From NCBI RefSeq assembly GCF_004364805.1, contig NZ_SOAP01000002.1, forward strand, positions 310,001-374,000: a stretch of 64,000 nt of DNA. Direction: 5' to 3'. The position numbers and the translations under genes were made by a program. Below, one piece after another: positions 9,279-17,336 of the stretch (position 1 is the first letter of the stretch; each line of letters opens with the position of its first letter). Source of the DNA: Pelagimonas phthalicica (GTDB lineage: Bacteria > Pseudomonadota > Alphaproteobacteria > Rhodobacterales > Rhodobacteraceae). Below the pieces are notes generated by a model. That model saw nothing but the letters and a program-made list of their open reading frames with translations, was not told where the DNA came from and did not search any database.

Positions 9279-9575
9279 TTAGGCCCATCCATCATTGGCG
9301 ATCAGCGTTTTCAGGCGCTCTTGATCATAATCAGCGTCCAGCTTGGCGGCCAATTCTGCGGCCACGTCATTCTGGTCACCCTCGGCAGAGCCGGAAGGAA
9401 CTTTGCGCCATTCTGCCAGATAAGCATCGGTGTCGATCTGACCGCCCTTCATGGCGGCGCGATCAATGGCTTGCTCAAAACGTTCAGGCAGCTGAACTTT
9501 TGCGCCACGCCGACCTTTGCCCACAATCACCTGCGCGGGGATATCTCTCCAATAGACGATTGTGATGTCTGGCAT
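9279..9575 (-). CDS. Virulence_fact-domain small protein
   Basis: The protein has 98 residues from ATG 9575, with ribosome site AAGGA. The sequence begins MPDITIVYWRDIPAQVIVGK and continues with GRRGAKVQLPERFEQAIDRA, the signature I associate with the Pfam family misleadingly called 'Virulence factor'. No catalytic residues are evident. It is the promoter-proximal gene of the one-carbon operon, with 28 nt between its stop and the MetF-like start. Since the partners are folate and corrinoid enzymes, a role as an accessory subunit of that pathway is more plausible than virulence; this is inference. Confidence 0.78.
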   Translation of the reverse strand: MPDITIVYWRDIPAQVIVGKGRRGAKVQLPERFEQAIDRAAMKGGQIDTDAYLAEWRKVPSGSAEGDQNDVAAELAAKLDADYDQERLKTLIANDGWA

Positions 9576-9811
9576 CCGTTTGATTCCTTCGGTTCTGTTC
9601 CGACACCCTAGCTGCGGGAGGGATTGGCGTTTTGTCGGATTTCGACTTGTGCCGATCCATGAGCGACAGGGTAAGGCCAAGAGCAAGATTGTTAAACCGG
9701 TTCGGATCGTCTAAGTTTTCAGGATAAACATGAGGCAAATTAACCTTGTTGCCAAACTCTCGCCCGAAAGTGGCAGTAAAAGGAGAGGGCAAAGAGAAGG
9801 GGCAGTGACCA

Positions 9812-10519
9812 ATGGTCATCGCAATAGACGCACATAAACTCGCTTATATGGCGCTTCCCAAGGCTGGGTGTTCCTCGGTCAAGGAAGCCTTGGCACGGGT
9901 CGATCCATCGGTGGATTTGCCGGATGAAAAGGATGTGACGCTCTATACCTGGCACAATCTTTACCCGACCAAGCGGTTCCGCCCGCATCGGTTTGAAGAA
10001 TACGAAGGTTATTGGCGGTTCTGCGTGGTGCGCGACCCGATCAAGCGGTTACTGTCGGTTTATACCAATCGTGTGCTGCAATTTGGCGATCTGAGGAACA
10101 GCATCAAATTGCGCGACGGGCGCGATTGGCTGCCCGATCTTCCGCGCGAACCTAGCCCGGACGAGTTCTTTCAGAACCTTGATGCCTATAAACAGGCCTC
10201 GTCTTCGATCAAACATCACGCCATTCAGGCCTGGCTGTTTGTGGGCCGCAATTTGGCGGACTATAACAAGGTCTATAAGACCGAGGAATTGGGTCAGCTG
10301 GCCTATGATCTGTCACTGCTGACCCGCCAACCGGTTGAGATGCCGCGCCGCAATACATCTGAGGCCAAACTGACCCTGGACGACCTCAAGCCCGAGACCA
10401 TCGATGCGATCCGGCCCTTCCTGGAAGAGGAATACGCATTCTTGAAGGGATATTATGAAAATCCCTTGGGTTCGAAGCTTCATGCGACTTGCGCGGCACC
10501 GATCCGCCGCGTATCCTGA
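9812..10519 (+). CDS. Sulfotransferase family protein (Sulfotransfer_2 type)
   Basis: This 235-residue protein has both PAPS-binding elements: the 5'-phosphosulfate loop PKAGCSSVKEAL near residue 16 and the 3'-phosphate motif CVVRDPIKRLLSVYTNR near 72. A ribosome site (GAAGGGG) precedes ATG 9812. Enzymes of this type sulfate carbohydrates or other small acceptors. The real acceptor is unknown. A second, distinct sulfotransferase-like gene (14695) and a glycosyltransferase (15580) lie within 6 kb, which suggests surface polysaccharide modification, but they are not in one operon. Confidence 0.85.
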   Translation: MVIAIDAHKLAYMALPKAGCSSVKEALARVDPSVDLPDEKDVTLYTWHNLYPTKRFRPHRFEEYEGYWRFCVVRDPIKRLLSVYTNRVLQFGDLRNSIKLRDGRDWLPDLPREPSPDEFFQNLDAYKQASSSIKHHAIQAWLFVGRNLADYNKVYKTEELGQLAYDLSLLTRQPVEMPRRNTSEAKLTLDDLKPETIDAIRPFLEEEYAFLKGYYENPLGSKLHATCAAPIRRVS

Positions 10520-10548
10520 ATTCAAGTTGAAATCGGAGGGCGCAACAG

Positions 10549-11661
10549 ATGGCGCCCAAGCGTCCCAAGGCTGCGGGCGTTTTCCCGAAACCGGTCGAGA
10601 GCACCGCGCCAAATCGGCCTGATCCCAATGCGCTTTATGCGGCGCTGGATTTGGGCACAAATAGTTGTCGCATGTTGATTGCCCAACCCAAGGGCAGTCA
10701 GTTCCATGTGATCGACAGTTTCTCTAAATCTGTCCAACTGGGGCAGGGGTTAGAGAAATACGGTCGGCTGAGCCGCGCCTCGATGGGGCGAACGGTGTCG
10801 GCTTTGAAAGTGTGTCGTCAGAAAATCGAACGCCACGGGGTCACGCGAATGCGTCTGGTCGCGACCGAGGCCTGTCGGCGTGCGAAAAACGCGCAAGAAT
10901 TTATTCGCCAAGTGCGGCGGGAAACCGGCCTGCCGCTGGAAATTATCCAGCCCGAGGAAGAGGCGCGTCTGGCGGTGATCTCCTGCGCGCCTTTGGTGTC
11001 AACCAAAACGGAACAGCTCTTGGTAGTGGATATTGGCGGCGGTTCGACCGAACTGGTCTGGATCGACCTCAGCTCTGTCCCGCGCCGCGACCGACCAGCG
11101 GCGATCATGCGTCTGCATGCTGGGTTTCACCCAGTCGACAGCCCGTTTCCGACCGCGAAAGTGGTGGATTGGATCAGCGTGCCGCTTGGCGTGGCCACCT
11201 TGCGTGATCAATTTTCGGATGTCTCTGATGATGCCGGTCGCTATGCGCTGATGAGCTGGTTTTTCGAAGAGCAACTTTCGGAATTTGCGCCCTATGCGGA
11301 TGAGCAAGCGCGCGAAGGGTTTCAGATCGTTGGCACCTCGGGCACCGTCACCACCGTTGCCGCCTCGCATCTGGGATTGCGGCGTTATGATCGCACCAAA
11401 GTGGACGGGTTACGCATGAGCTCGGACCAGATCGAGTCGGTCATTCGCCGCTATCTCGAACTTGGCCCGACAGGGCGGCGCCGAGACCCGCGTATTGGGC
11501 CGGATCGGCAGGCTTTGATCATGTCCGGGTCGGCGATTTTGCAGGCTTTGCTGCGGGTTTGGCCCACGGATCGGCTCAGTGTGGCGGATCGTGGCCTGCG
11601 CGAGGGGCTGCTATATGCGCAGATGTCTGCGGATGGGGTTTTGGAAGACGGACCTTTGTGA
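10549..11661 (+). CDS. ppx: Ppx/GppA family phosphatase (exopolyphosphatase or pppGpp hydrolase)
   Basis: This 370-residue protein starts at ATG 10549 behind GGAGGG. It is a member of the ASKHA fold: phosphate-1 motif LYAALDLGTNSCRMLIA near residue 27, phosphate-2 motif LLVVDIGGGSTELVWID near 157, and adenosine-like motif IVGTSGTVTTVAASHL near 260. There is no C-terminal HD domain, so it is the short single-domain form seen in alphaproteobacteria. It hydrolyses polyphosphate ends or pppGpp; the sequence does not distinguish them. It is followed 54 bp later by rlmE on the same strand, and the pair is probably co-transcribed. Confidence 0.88.
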   Translation: MAPKRPKAAGVFPKPVESTAPNRPDPNALYAALDLGTNSCRMLIAQPKGSQFHVIDSFSKSVQLGQGLEKYGRLSRASMGRTVSALKVCRQKIERHGVTRMRLVATEACRRAKNAQEFIRQVRRETGLPLEIIQPEEEARLAVISCAPLVSTKTEQLLVVDIGGGSTELVWIDLSSVPRRDRPAAIMRLHAGFHPVDSPFPTAKVVDWISVPLGVATLRDQFSDVSDDAGRYALMSWFFEEQLSEFAPYADEQAREGFQIVGTSGTVTTVAASHLGLRRYDRTKVDGLRMSSDQIESVIRRYLELGPTGRRRDPRIGPDRQALIMSGSAILQALLRVWPTDRLSVADRGLREGLLYAQMSADGVLEDGPL

Positions 11662-11715
11662 TAGGGACGCGCTCTGATCAACCTGACCATTGCGAAACGG
11701 CAAGAGGCGAACCAC

Positions 11716-12426
11716 ATGGCCAAGTCACCTAAAAACTCATCCGGACGCGGCCAGCGGGATCTAAAGGTCAAGGTCAAGACCGCGCGCGGGCGCAAACTGT
11801 CCTCGACGCTTTGGTTGCAGCGCCAGCTGAACGATCCGTATGTCAAACGGGCACAGGCAGACGGCTATCGCGGTCGCGCGGCCTATAAGATCCTGGAATT
11901 GGACGATAAGTTTCGGTTTTTGGTGCCTGGGGCGCGTGTGGTTGATTTGGGCTGTGCGCCCGGTGGCTGGTGCCAGGTCGCGGCAAAGCGCGTCAACGCT
12001 TTGGGTGAAAAGCAGGGTAAGGCCATCGGCACGATTCTCGGCATCGATTTGCAAGAGGTCGACCCGATTGCGGGCTGCGAGATCCATCAGTTGGATTTCA
12101 TGGAGGATGACGCGGACGACAAGGTCAAGGAATGGCTGGGCGGCAAGGCAGATGTGGTCATGTCCGACATGGCGGCTTCGGCCTCGGGGCACAAACAGAC
12201 CGACCACCTGCGCATCATGGCTCTGTGCGAGGCGGCGGCCTATCTTGCCTTTGACGTGCTCGAAGAGGGCGGCACATTCGTCGCCAAAGTTCTGGCAGGC
12301 GGTGCCGAAGGATCGCTGCAGCAGATCCTAAAGCAGCGGTTCACCAAGGTCGCCCATGTCAAACCCCCCGCCAGTCGCTCGGATTCGTCGGAAAAATTCG
12401 TTGTCGCAACTGGCTTTCGCGGCTGA
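11716..12426 (+). CDS. rlmE: 23S rRNA 2'-O-ribose methyltransferase RlmE (FtsJ/RrmJ)
   Basis: This 236-residue enzyme methylates the 2'-OH of the A-loop uridine (U2552 in E. coli) in assembled large subunits. The catalytic tetrad K-D-K-E is visible: K in [11 protein letters not shown] in [13 protein letters not shown] in [10 protein letters not shown], and E in [16 protein letters not shown] motif I is [15 protein letters not shown] near residue 76. The N-terminus carries a basic extension ([17 protein letters not shown]) typical of alphaproteobacterial members. Its 3' end overlaps a possible convergent small gene by 99 nt. Confidence 0.95.
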   Translation: MAKSPKNSSGRGQRDLKVKVKTARGRKLSSTLWLQRQLNDPYVKRAQADGYRGRAAYKILELDDKFRFLVPGARVVDLGCAPGGWCQVAAKRVNALGEKQGKAIGTILGIDLQEVDPIAGCEIHQLDFMEDDADDKVKEWLGGKADVVMSDMAASASGHKQTDHLRIMALCEAAAYLAFDVLEEGGTFVAKVLAGGAEGSLQQILKQRFTKVAHVKPPASRSDSSEKFVVATGFRG

Positions 12427-12618
12427 TTTGCCTTTGCCCTTGGGGCGTTGATGCAAGGATGTCAGCGCCTGGGCCAAAAGCTGTTTTTCCTTGGCTTCTG
12501 ATAGCGTTGTAGTGGGTTTGGTGTCTTCCTGAACCAGACCTTGTTCAAACAGACCAAAAACCCGTGCAAACCGGTTCTCTGTCTCTTTTCCTGGGACAGG
12601 CGGCGGGGTGAGAAGCAT
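12328..12618 (-). CDS. Possible small hypothetical protein, tail-overlapping rlmE
   Basis: This is a possible 96-residue protein from ATG 12618, with an AGGAG element 10 nt upstream. It is hydrophilic, with a leucine/lysine-rich centre ([20 protein letters not shown]) and a basic patch ([12 protein letters not shown]). I do not recognise it. About 190 nt are unique and the last 99 nt lie antisense within rlmE, which is more than usual for a real convergent pair. It may be a short accessory gene, or a chance frame whose 3' end is fixed by rlmE codons. Confidence 0.35.
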   Translation of the reverse strand: MLLTPPPVPGKETENRFARVFGLFEQGLVQEDTKPTTTLSEAKEKQLLAQALTSLHQRPKGKGKSAAKASCDNEFFRRIRATGGGFDMGDLGEPLL

Positions 12619-12785
12619 GTGGCAGCAGCTCCTGAATCGTTAATTCCAATGACGGCCTTCACCCTGCGGCGCAAATGAGGCAGGTTTTGGCCCATGAGAC
12701 GCCTTGCGCATGACTACATTCGGTTTGCGCATGAAAAACCGGCTGATTTGGCGTTTAGTCAGTAACTGATCCTATAGGGGGATGG

Positions 12786-13268
12786 ATGCACGCATCTTGT
12801 TTATCGTTATTTTACAGGGGGATGTGTGGTGGTCTTCTTGTTTTGGCTACGGCTTGCACTCCGGTAACCATGTTGCCCGAATTATCCATTCCTCTGCGCA
12901 ATCCAACGGCTCAGATCGCCTCGCAGGTGGATGTGACGACAGAGCGGCTGGCGGGGCGCTGGCAAATTGTCGAGGCGGCAGGTGTGCCGGTGGGCAGTGA
13001 ATTGGTGGTGAGTGACGGGGTGATGCGGCTGGGAGAGGTCTCTCTGCCTTTTGTCGCCACAGGGCCGGGACGGTTTCAGCTGGGTGAGGAAGAGATCTGG
13101 GTGCATTGGTTGGATATCAACAACCGTACCGCCGCCATGGGGGAGCCAGGCGGCGCGCGCATGTGGATCATGGACCGCACCGGCAAGCCCGGTGAGCGCC
13201 TGAAAGCGGCGCGCGAGATTTTGGATTGGTACGGCTATGACCTGACCCGCATGGAGCGCGCGCGTTAG
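12786..13268 (+). CDS. Putative lipoprotein with lipocalin/META-like fold
   Basis: This is a 160-residue protein. A hydrophobic N-terminal segment ends in LVLATAC near residue 24, a weak lipoprotein signal with Cys24 as the likely lipidation site. The mature part has a beta-rich pattern (LAGRWQIVEAAGVPVGSEL, MRLGEVSLPF, GRFQLGEEEIWVHWLD) reminiscent of small lipocalin-like or META proteins. It ends with REILDWYGYDLTRM. The start at ATG 12786 has a G-rich ribosome site; an internal ATG at 12822 is possible but would trim the signal. The exact family is not certain. It is followed 21 bp later by the carnitine dehydrogenase gene on the same strand. Confidence 0.7.
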   Translation: MHASCLSLFYRGMCGGLLVLATACTPVTMLPELSIPLRNPTAQIASQVDVTTERLAGRWQIVEAAGVPVGSELVVSDGVMRLGEVSLPFVATGPGRFQLGEEEIWVHWLDINNRTAAMGEPGGARMWIMDRTGKPGERLKAAREILDWYGYDLTRMERAR

Positions 13269-13289
13269 GCCAGACAAGGGAGAGGCGCT

Positions 13290-14693
13290 TTGGAAAAGAT
13301 TGCAGCGATAATCGGTGGCGGTGTCATTGGCGGCGGTTGGGCGGCGCGTTTTGCCCTGATGGGCTGGCAGGTGCGGGTGTTTGACCCGGATCCCGAGGCC
13401 GAGCGCAAGATCGGTGAGGTCATGGCCAATGCCGAGCGCGCCCTGCCGATGCTCTACGAATCCCCAATGCCCAAGCGCGGCGAGATCACCTTTCACGACA
13501 CGATTGCCGAGGCCGTGGTAGGGGCGACCTATGTGCAGGAAAGCGTGCCGGAGCGGTTGGAGATAAAACAAAAGGTCTATGCCGAGCTGCAAAAGCATGT
13601 GGCCGAGAATGCGGTCTTGGCCTCTTCTACCAGCGGGTTCAAGCCGTCCGAGCTGCAAGAGGGCGCGGCGCGCCCGCAGCAGATCCTGGTCGCGCATCCG
13701 TTTAACCCGGTTTACCTGCTGCCGCTGGCCGAGGTCGTGCCTGGGCAAGCCTCTCTGGAAGTTATTGAAAAGGCGTCAGAAACCCTGCGTGACATCGGAA
13801 TGTACCCGCTGCATATCAAGGCCGAGATTGACGCGCATGTTGCGGACCGCCTGCTCGAAGCGGTCTGGCGCGAAGCGCTTTGGCTGATCAAGGACGGGAT
13901 TTGTACCACTGAAGAGCTGGACGACGCGATCCGCTATGGCTTTGGTCTGCGGTGGGCGCAGATGGGCCTGTTCGAGACCTATCGCATCGCCGGTGGCGAG
14001 GCCGGGATGAAGCATTTCATGGCGCAATTTGGCCCGGCGCTGAAATGGCCCTGGACCAAGCTGATGGATGTGCCCGAGTTCAACAATGATCTGGTTGATC
14101 TGATTGCAGGGCAGTCCGATGATCAATCCGGCCATATGTCGATCCGCGAGTTGGAGCGGCTGCGCGACAACAATCTGGTGGCCATGATGCGCGCCCTAAA
14201 AGGGCAAGAGGCCGCGGCCGGTAAACTGATCCGCGACCATGATGCTCGGCTGCGGGGGCCCTTGGCGGACGAGGTGCCTTTGGTCACCGTGCGCCGAACC
14301 GTTCCTGTGGATTGGGTCGATGTGAATGGTCACATGAATGAAGGGCGCTATGGGCAAGTGTTCAGCGATGCCTCAGAAGAGTTGATGGCCCATGTGGGCG
14401 CGGATCGCGCCTATATCGATGCGGGAAACAGCTATTTCACCGCTGAAACCAACATCAAGTATCTCGATGAAACCCTTGTCGGGGAAGAGTTCTTTGTCGA
14501 AACGCGCGTCGCTTTGGGTGAGGGTAAGAAGCTGCGTTTGCTGCACGAGATGAAGCGCGCCTCGGATGGGGCTGTCTTGTCAAGCTGTGATCAATTCCTG
14601 CTGCATGTCTCGTTGGAAACGCGCAAATCCTGCCCGCCTTTGCCAGACGTTCTGGCGGCGGTTGAGGCTTTGGCGGACAAGCACGCAGGGTGA
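13290..14693 (+). CDS. lcdH: L-carnitine dehydrogenase fused to a hotdog thioesterase
   Basis: This is a 467-residue fusion from a TTG start behind GGGAGAGG. Residues 1-320 form a 3-hydroxyacyl-CoA-dehydrogenase-like NAD enzyme: Rossmann loop IIGGGVIGGGWAARFAL, catalytic-His region LVAHPFNPVYLLPLAEVV near 133, and helical C-domain with GFGLRWAQMGLFETY. This combination matches carnitine 3-dehydrogenase (carnitine to 3-dehydrocarnitine). Residues about 330-467 are a hotdog thioesterase (VPVDWVDVNGHMNEGRYGQV), matching the betainyl-CoA thioesterase partner that yields glycine betaine. The fusion is known in carnitine-degrading proteobacteria. The cleavage enzyme that acts between the two steps and a carnitine transporter are not nearby. 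Confidence 0.88.
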   Translation: MEKIAAIIGGGVIGGGWAARFALMGWQVRVFDPDPEAERKIGEVMANAERALPMLYESPMPKRGEITFHDTIAEAVVGATYVQESVPERLEIKQKVYAELQKHVAENAVLASSTSGFKPSELQEGAARPQQILVAHPFNPVYLLPLAEVVPGQASLEVIEKASETLRDIGMYPLHIKAEIDAHVADRLLEAVWREALWLIKDGICTTEELDDAIRYGFGLRWAQMGLFETYRIAGGEAGMKHFMAQFGPALKWPWTKLMDVPEFNNDLVDLIAGQSDDQSGHMSIRELERLRDNNLVAMMRALKGQEAAAGKLIRDHDARLRGPLADEVPLVTVRRTVPVDWVDVNGHMNEGRYGQVFSDASEELMAHVGADRAYIDAGNSYFTAETNIKYLDETLVGEEFFVETRVALGEGKKLRLLHEMKRASDGAVLSSCDQFLLHVSLETRKSCPPLPDVLAAVEALADKHAG

Positions 14694-14694
14694 C

Positions 14695-15444
14695 TTAGCC
14701 GTAATCGAAACCTAATTGGGCTTCGAGATCAGGGGAAACCTGGGCGCGTAGGAACTCCAAATCCTGCGCGCTCATCTCTTTTGGCGTGGGCAGCCTTGGC
14801 TCAACCGATGGCAGGAATTTGGACCCCAAGCGTTTGATGACCGGGCGGTATTCAGTGTCCCATGCGGGCAATGACAGATCGCCCTGTAACTCTGCCAGAA
14901 AGCTCTCTGGCGCTTTTTGCACCGCGTCCAATCGGCAAAACACCAAAGTGCAGCCGCGATTGAAGAAGGACAGCAGCCCTTGCAGCTTGGCGGTGCGCAT
15001 TTGAAACAGGTTGGCGAAGGGCGCGCCAGTCAAAGGGTGGCGGTCATGTTGCAGGGGTTGGCCCGCGCCGCCCAGCTCTTTCACCTGCGGGAAATAGCGC
15101 GGGCGGTCGGCGATGGTGGCCCATTCGGCGCGGATGAAATGTGAAAAGGGTAGGGCCTGCATCACCGGGGGGCAATGCCAAGGCTTGGCATGCATCGACA
15201 GCGCCCAGGCCCGCGCATCGCGCACCACGCAGATCACGGCAAAATGGGCCGGGATCGCGGTCATATGGGGAAAGCCGTGTTTCCAGCCAAGATCCTCGCT
15301 GGGTTTCAGATGCGAATTGCGCCCGATCAGCCGTTTGACAAAATTGGTGCCCGAGGAGCGCTCTCCAAAAACCTGGATATGGGTCGGGGGCATCGATCCC
15401 GGTTGGATCTGCCAGCCTTTTTGCTGAAACTGCTCGGACAACAT
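14695..15444 (-). CDS. Sulfotransferase-like P-loop protein
   Basis: This is a 249-residue protein. Its N-terminal nucleotide loop FGERSSGTNFVKRLIGRN near residue 27 is the variant PAPS/P-loop of a group of sulfotransferase-like proteins. VICVVRDARAWALSMHA near 70 fits the 3'-phosphate motif. FNRGCTLVFCRLDAVQKAPE near 165 resembles the back of the fold. It differs clearly from the sulfotransferase at 9812. It is convergent with the carnitine dehydrogenase gene, with one base between the stops. The acceptor is unknown. Confidence 0.7.
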   Translation of the reverse strand: MLSEQFQQKGWQIQPGSMPPTHIQVFGERSSGTNFVKRLIGRNSHLKPSEDLGWKHGFPHMTAIPAHFAVICVVRDARAWALSMHAKPWHCPPVMQALPFSHFIRAEWATIADRPRYFPQVKELGGAGQPLQHDRHPLTGAPFANLFQMRTAKLQGLLSFFNRGCTLVFCRLDAVQKAPESFLAELQGDLSLPAWDTEYRPVIKRLGSKFLPSVEPRLPTPKEMSAQDLEFLRAQVSPDLEAQLGFDYG

Positions 15445-15579
15445 GGGGTTTTCCCAGTGATATTCTGTGGTTTTTGATGTTTGTGCGCCACGTTAGCGGG
15501 GATTGCGCAGAAAGGCGATTCTCAGCCGCGTGGCAATCCGCTAATGTTGCCGCAAAACAAACAAGAATGAGGCCAGCAG

Positions 15580-16455
15580 ATGCAATCGGTGGCAGCCGCT
15601 CTTACCATGGTGCGCGATGACGCGTTTTTCCTGAAAGCCTGGCTTCGACATTACGGCGAGGTCTTTGGCCGCGAGAATTGCTATATCGTCAATCATGGGC
15701 GCGGCGAGGCGGTCGCTGAACTGGCCGCAGGCTGCAACATCATCGGCATCCCCGGCGATCCGCATCCAAATTTCGACATGAAACGCTGGCGTATGCTCAA
15801 TAATTTTGTGCAGGGGCTGCGTTGTTACTACGATCATATCGTGGTGGGCGATGTGGATGAATTGGTGGTGGTTGATCCAAGCGATGGTCGTAACCTGTTG
15901 CAATACCTCAAGGATCAGAAACCTCGTCAGGTGCTGACGCCGCTGGGGTTAGAGGTGATCCACCGCATCGATCTGGAACCCGAGGCGATCACCGATCACA
16001 TCATTGGCCCGCGCCGCCATGTGCGCCTCGCCCCGCATTATTCGAAACCCTGCATCACCAGCCACGGCGCAAAGATCGCGCGGGGCGGGCATTTTACTCA
16101 ATATGACAAGCTCAACACGCCGGATGAGCTTTATCTGTTTCATCTGAAATTCTGCGATTTTGCCGAATACGCCTCGGTCATGAATGCGCGCAATCAAGTG
16201 ACGCAAGATGTCGGGGTCGGGGTCAAGGAGGCGTCGATCGGGCGGCATTGGTTTGCCGAGGCGCGAGGCGAAGATCGCGCGGTGTTCGAAGCCTTTTCAC
16301 AGCTGCAAATGCAGGAGCATTTCGACCTGGGCTGGGTGCGCAAACGGATGTATCGCAGTTGGGAACCACGCGGCGATACCGGGTTTTATCACTTTAAACG
16401 TCCAGAATATGACGCGCAGTTTGTGCTGCCCGAGCGGTTCAACGGCGTGATTTAG
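15580..16455 (+). CDS. Glycosyltransferase family 2-like protein
   Basis: This is a 291-residue protein. It starts MQSVAAALTMVRDDAFFLKA, typical of the GT-A enzymes that open with a strand followed by (N/R)-(E/D) and a helix. The DxD metal site is in HIVVGDVDELVVVD near residue 90. HYGEVFGRENCYIVNHG and FDMKRWRMLNNFVQGLRCYY fit the family, which often adds sugars to cell-surface glycans. The donor and acceptor are unknown. A MITE-like element begins immediately after its stop codon. Confidence 0.8.
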   Translation: MQSVAAALTMVRDDAFFLKAWLRHYGEVFGRENCYIVNHGRGEAVAELAAGCNIIGIPGDPHPNFDMKRWRMLNNFVQGLRCYYDHIVVGDVDELVVVDPSDGRNLLQYLKDQKPRQVLTPLGLEVIHRIDLEPEAITDHIIGPRRHVRLAPHYSKPCITSHGAKIARGGHFTQYDKLNTPDELYLFHLKFCDFAEYASVMNARNQVTQDVGVGVKEASIGRHWFAEARGEDRAVFEAFSQLQMQEHFDLGWVRKRMYRSWEPRGDTGFYHFKRPEYDAQFVLPERFNGVI

Positions 16456-16553
16456 AGCGTTTCCAGTTCACATTGGATCAGCTTTCGCAGCCTTTCGCCT
16501 TAGGCTCAAACGCAGAAAGCCGATGCATTGCTTCAACGAAAACTGGAAACGCT
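16456..16553. mobile_element. MITE-like 98-bp palindromic element
   Basis: The ends are perfect 13-bp inverted repeats, AGCGTTTCCAGTT (16456-16468) and AACTGGAAACGCT (16541-16553). The interior is also imperfectly self-complementary (GCTTTC near 16490 against GAAAGC near 16514), so the whole unit can fold as one long hairpin. It has no coding capacity and lies between convergent genes. No second copy is present in this window, so mobility is inferred from structure only. It might instead act as a bidirectional terminator. Confidence 0.5.
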
Positions 16554-16569
16554 TTGGGGTCAGGACCCA

Positions 16570-17103
16570 TTAATTCCCGCGCGAGGACACAAAGGCAACC
16601 TGCGTCAGGTTAACCTCGGGCATGTCGATCTCCATCTTGGCGCTGGCGCTTTGAATGAAGGTCTGGGAATTCTCGTCCAACATCGCAAACCCGGCCTGCC
16701 AAACGGAGGGTGGGGTAAAGATCATCACCATGGCGGCCAGGCTTCCCATCAGGATACCGCCGGAGTTTTTCTTGCGCGCGCCATTTTGGAACAGAAAACG
16801 CATCACATGCGCGCCCAGCATGACAAGCGAAGCAGCGATAAAGACCGACAGGCCGCCCATGACCCAGATGTGATATTCCTGCGGCAGGTTGCCCTTGTGC
16901 AAAGAGGCCTCAAGGATTGGGCGGTTTTGCAGCAGGGTGATGACCAGATAGACCCACCCAAATCCCAGTAGTGTTGCGCCAATTGGGCGCGTCGCGCGCG
17001 CATCCATCTGAACGCAATTACCGGTTCGGTAAAAGTGAGGATCAACCCGGCGAATACGTTGCCGGAAGTCCCGGTGAGTGAGTTTTTTGGTCGTACGCAG
17101 CAT
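16570..17103 (-). CDS. Hypothetical membrane protein
   Basis: The protein has 177 residues from ATG 17103. A longer frame from 17163 adds 20 residues, and neither start has a clear ribosome site. A basic N-terminus (MLRTTKKLTHRDFRQRIRRV) is followed by three hydrophobic segments: GATLLGFGWVYLVITLL, the glycine-rich VMGGLSVFIAASLVMLGAHV, and GILMGSLAAMVMIFTPPSV. A polar tail follows. I do not recognise a family. Reading it as an inner-membrane protein is safe; its role is unknown. Confidence 0.65.
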   Translation of the reverse strand: MLRTTKKLTHRDFRQRIRRVDPHFYRTGNCVQMDARATRPIGATLLGFGWVYLVITLLQNRPILEASLHKGNLPQEYHIWVMGGLSVFIAASLVMLGAHVMRFLFQNGARKKNSGGILMGSLAAMVMIFTPPSVWQAGFAMLDENSQTFIQSASAKMEIDMPEVNLTQVAFVSSRGN

Positions 17104-17307
17104 GTCGATAGAATTATCCAACGATTGAGGCAAAGCTAGGATCAAATACGGCGAAAATGACATATTTATCTTTGAATGTGTAAAACTTTCCCGGTGACCT
17201 AGGGTCAGGAATGCTTGTTTTATTAGGTTTTGACCGCCGGACCGTCACGGGTTTAGGAAATTAACTGCGGGTTAACCTTAATGAATTTGGCCGAATCGGG
17301 GCGAAAA

Positions 17308-17328
17308 GGGAGAGCACGATGCTCTCCC
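17308..17328 (-). terminator. Intrinsic terminator of the M20 peptidase gene
   Basis: A perfect 9-bp stem (GGGAGAGCA / TGCTCTCCC) with a 3-nt loop lies 8 bp beyond the peptidase stop. On the minus strand it is followed by TTTT. The rest of 17104-17307 shows no gene. Confidence 0.8.
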
Positions 17329-17336
17329 GCGCCAGT

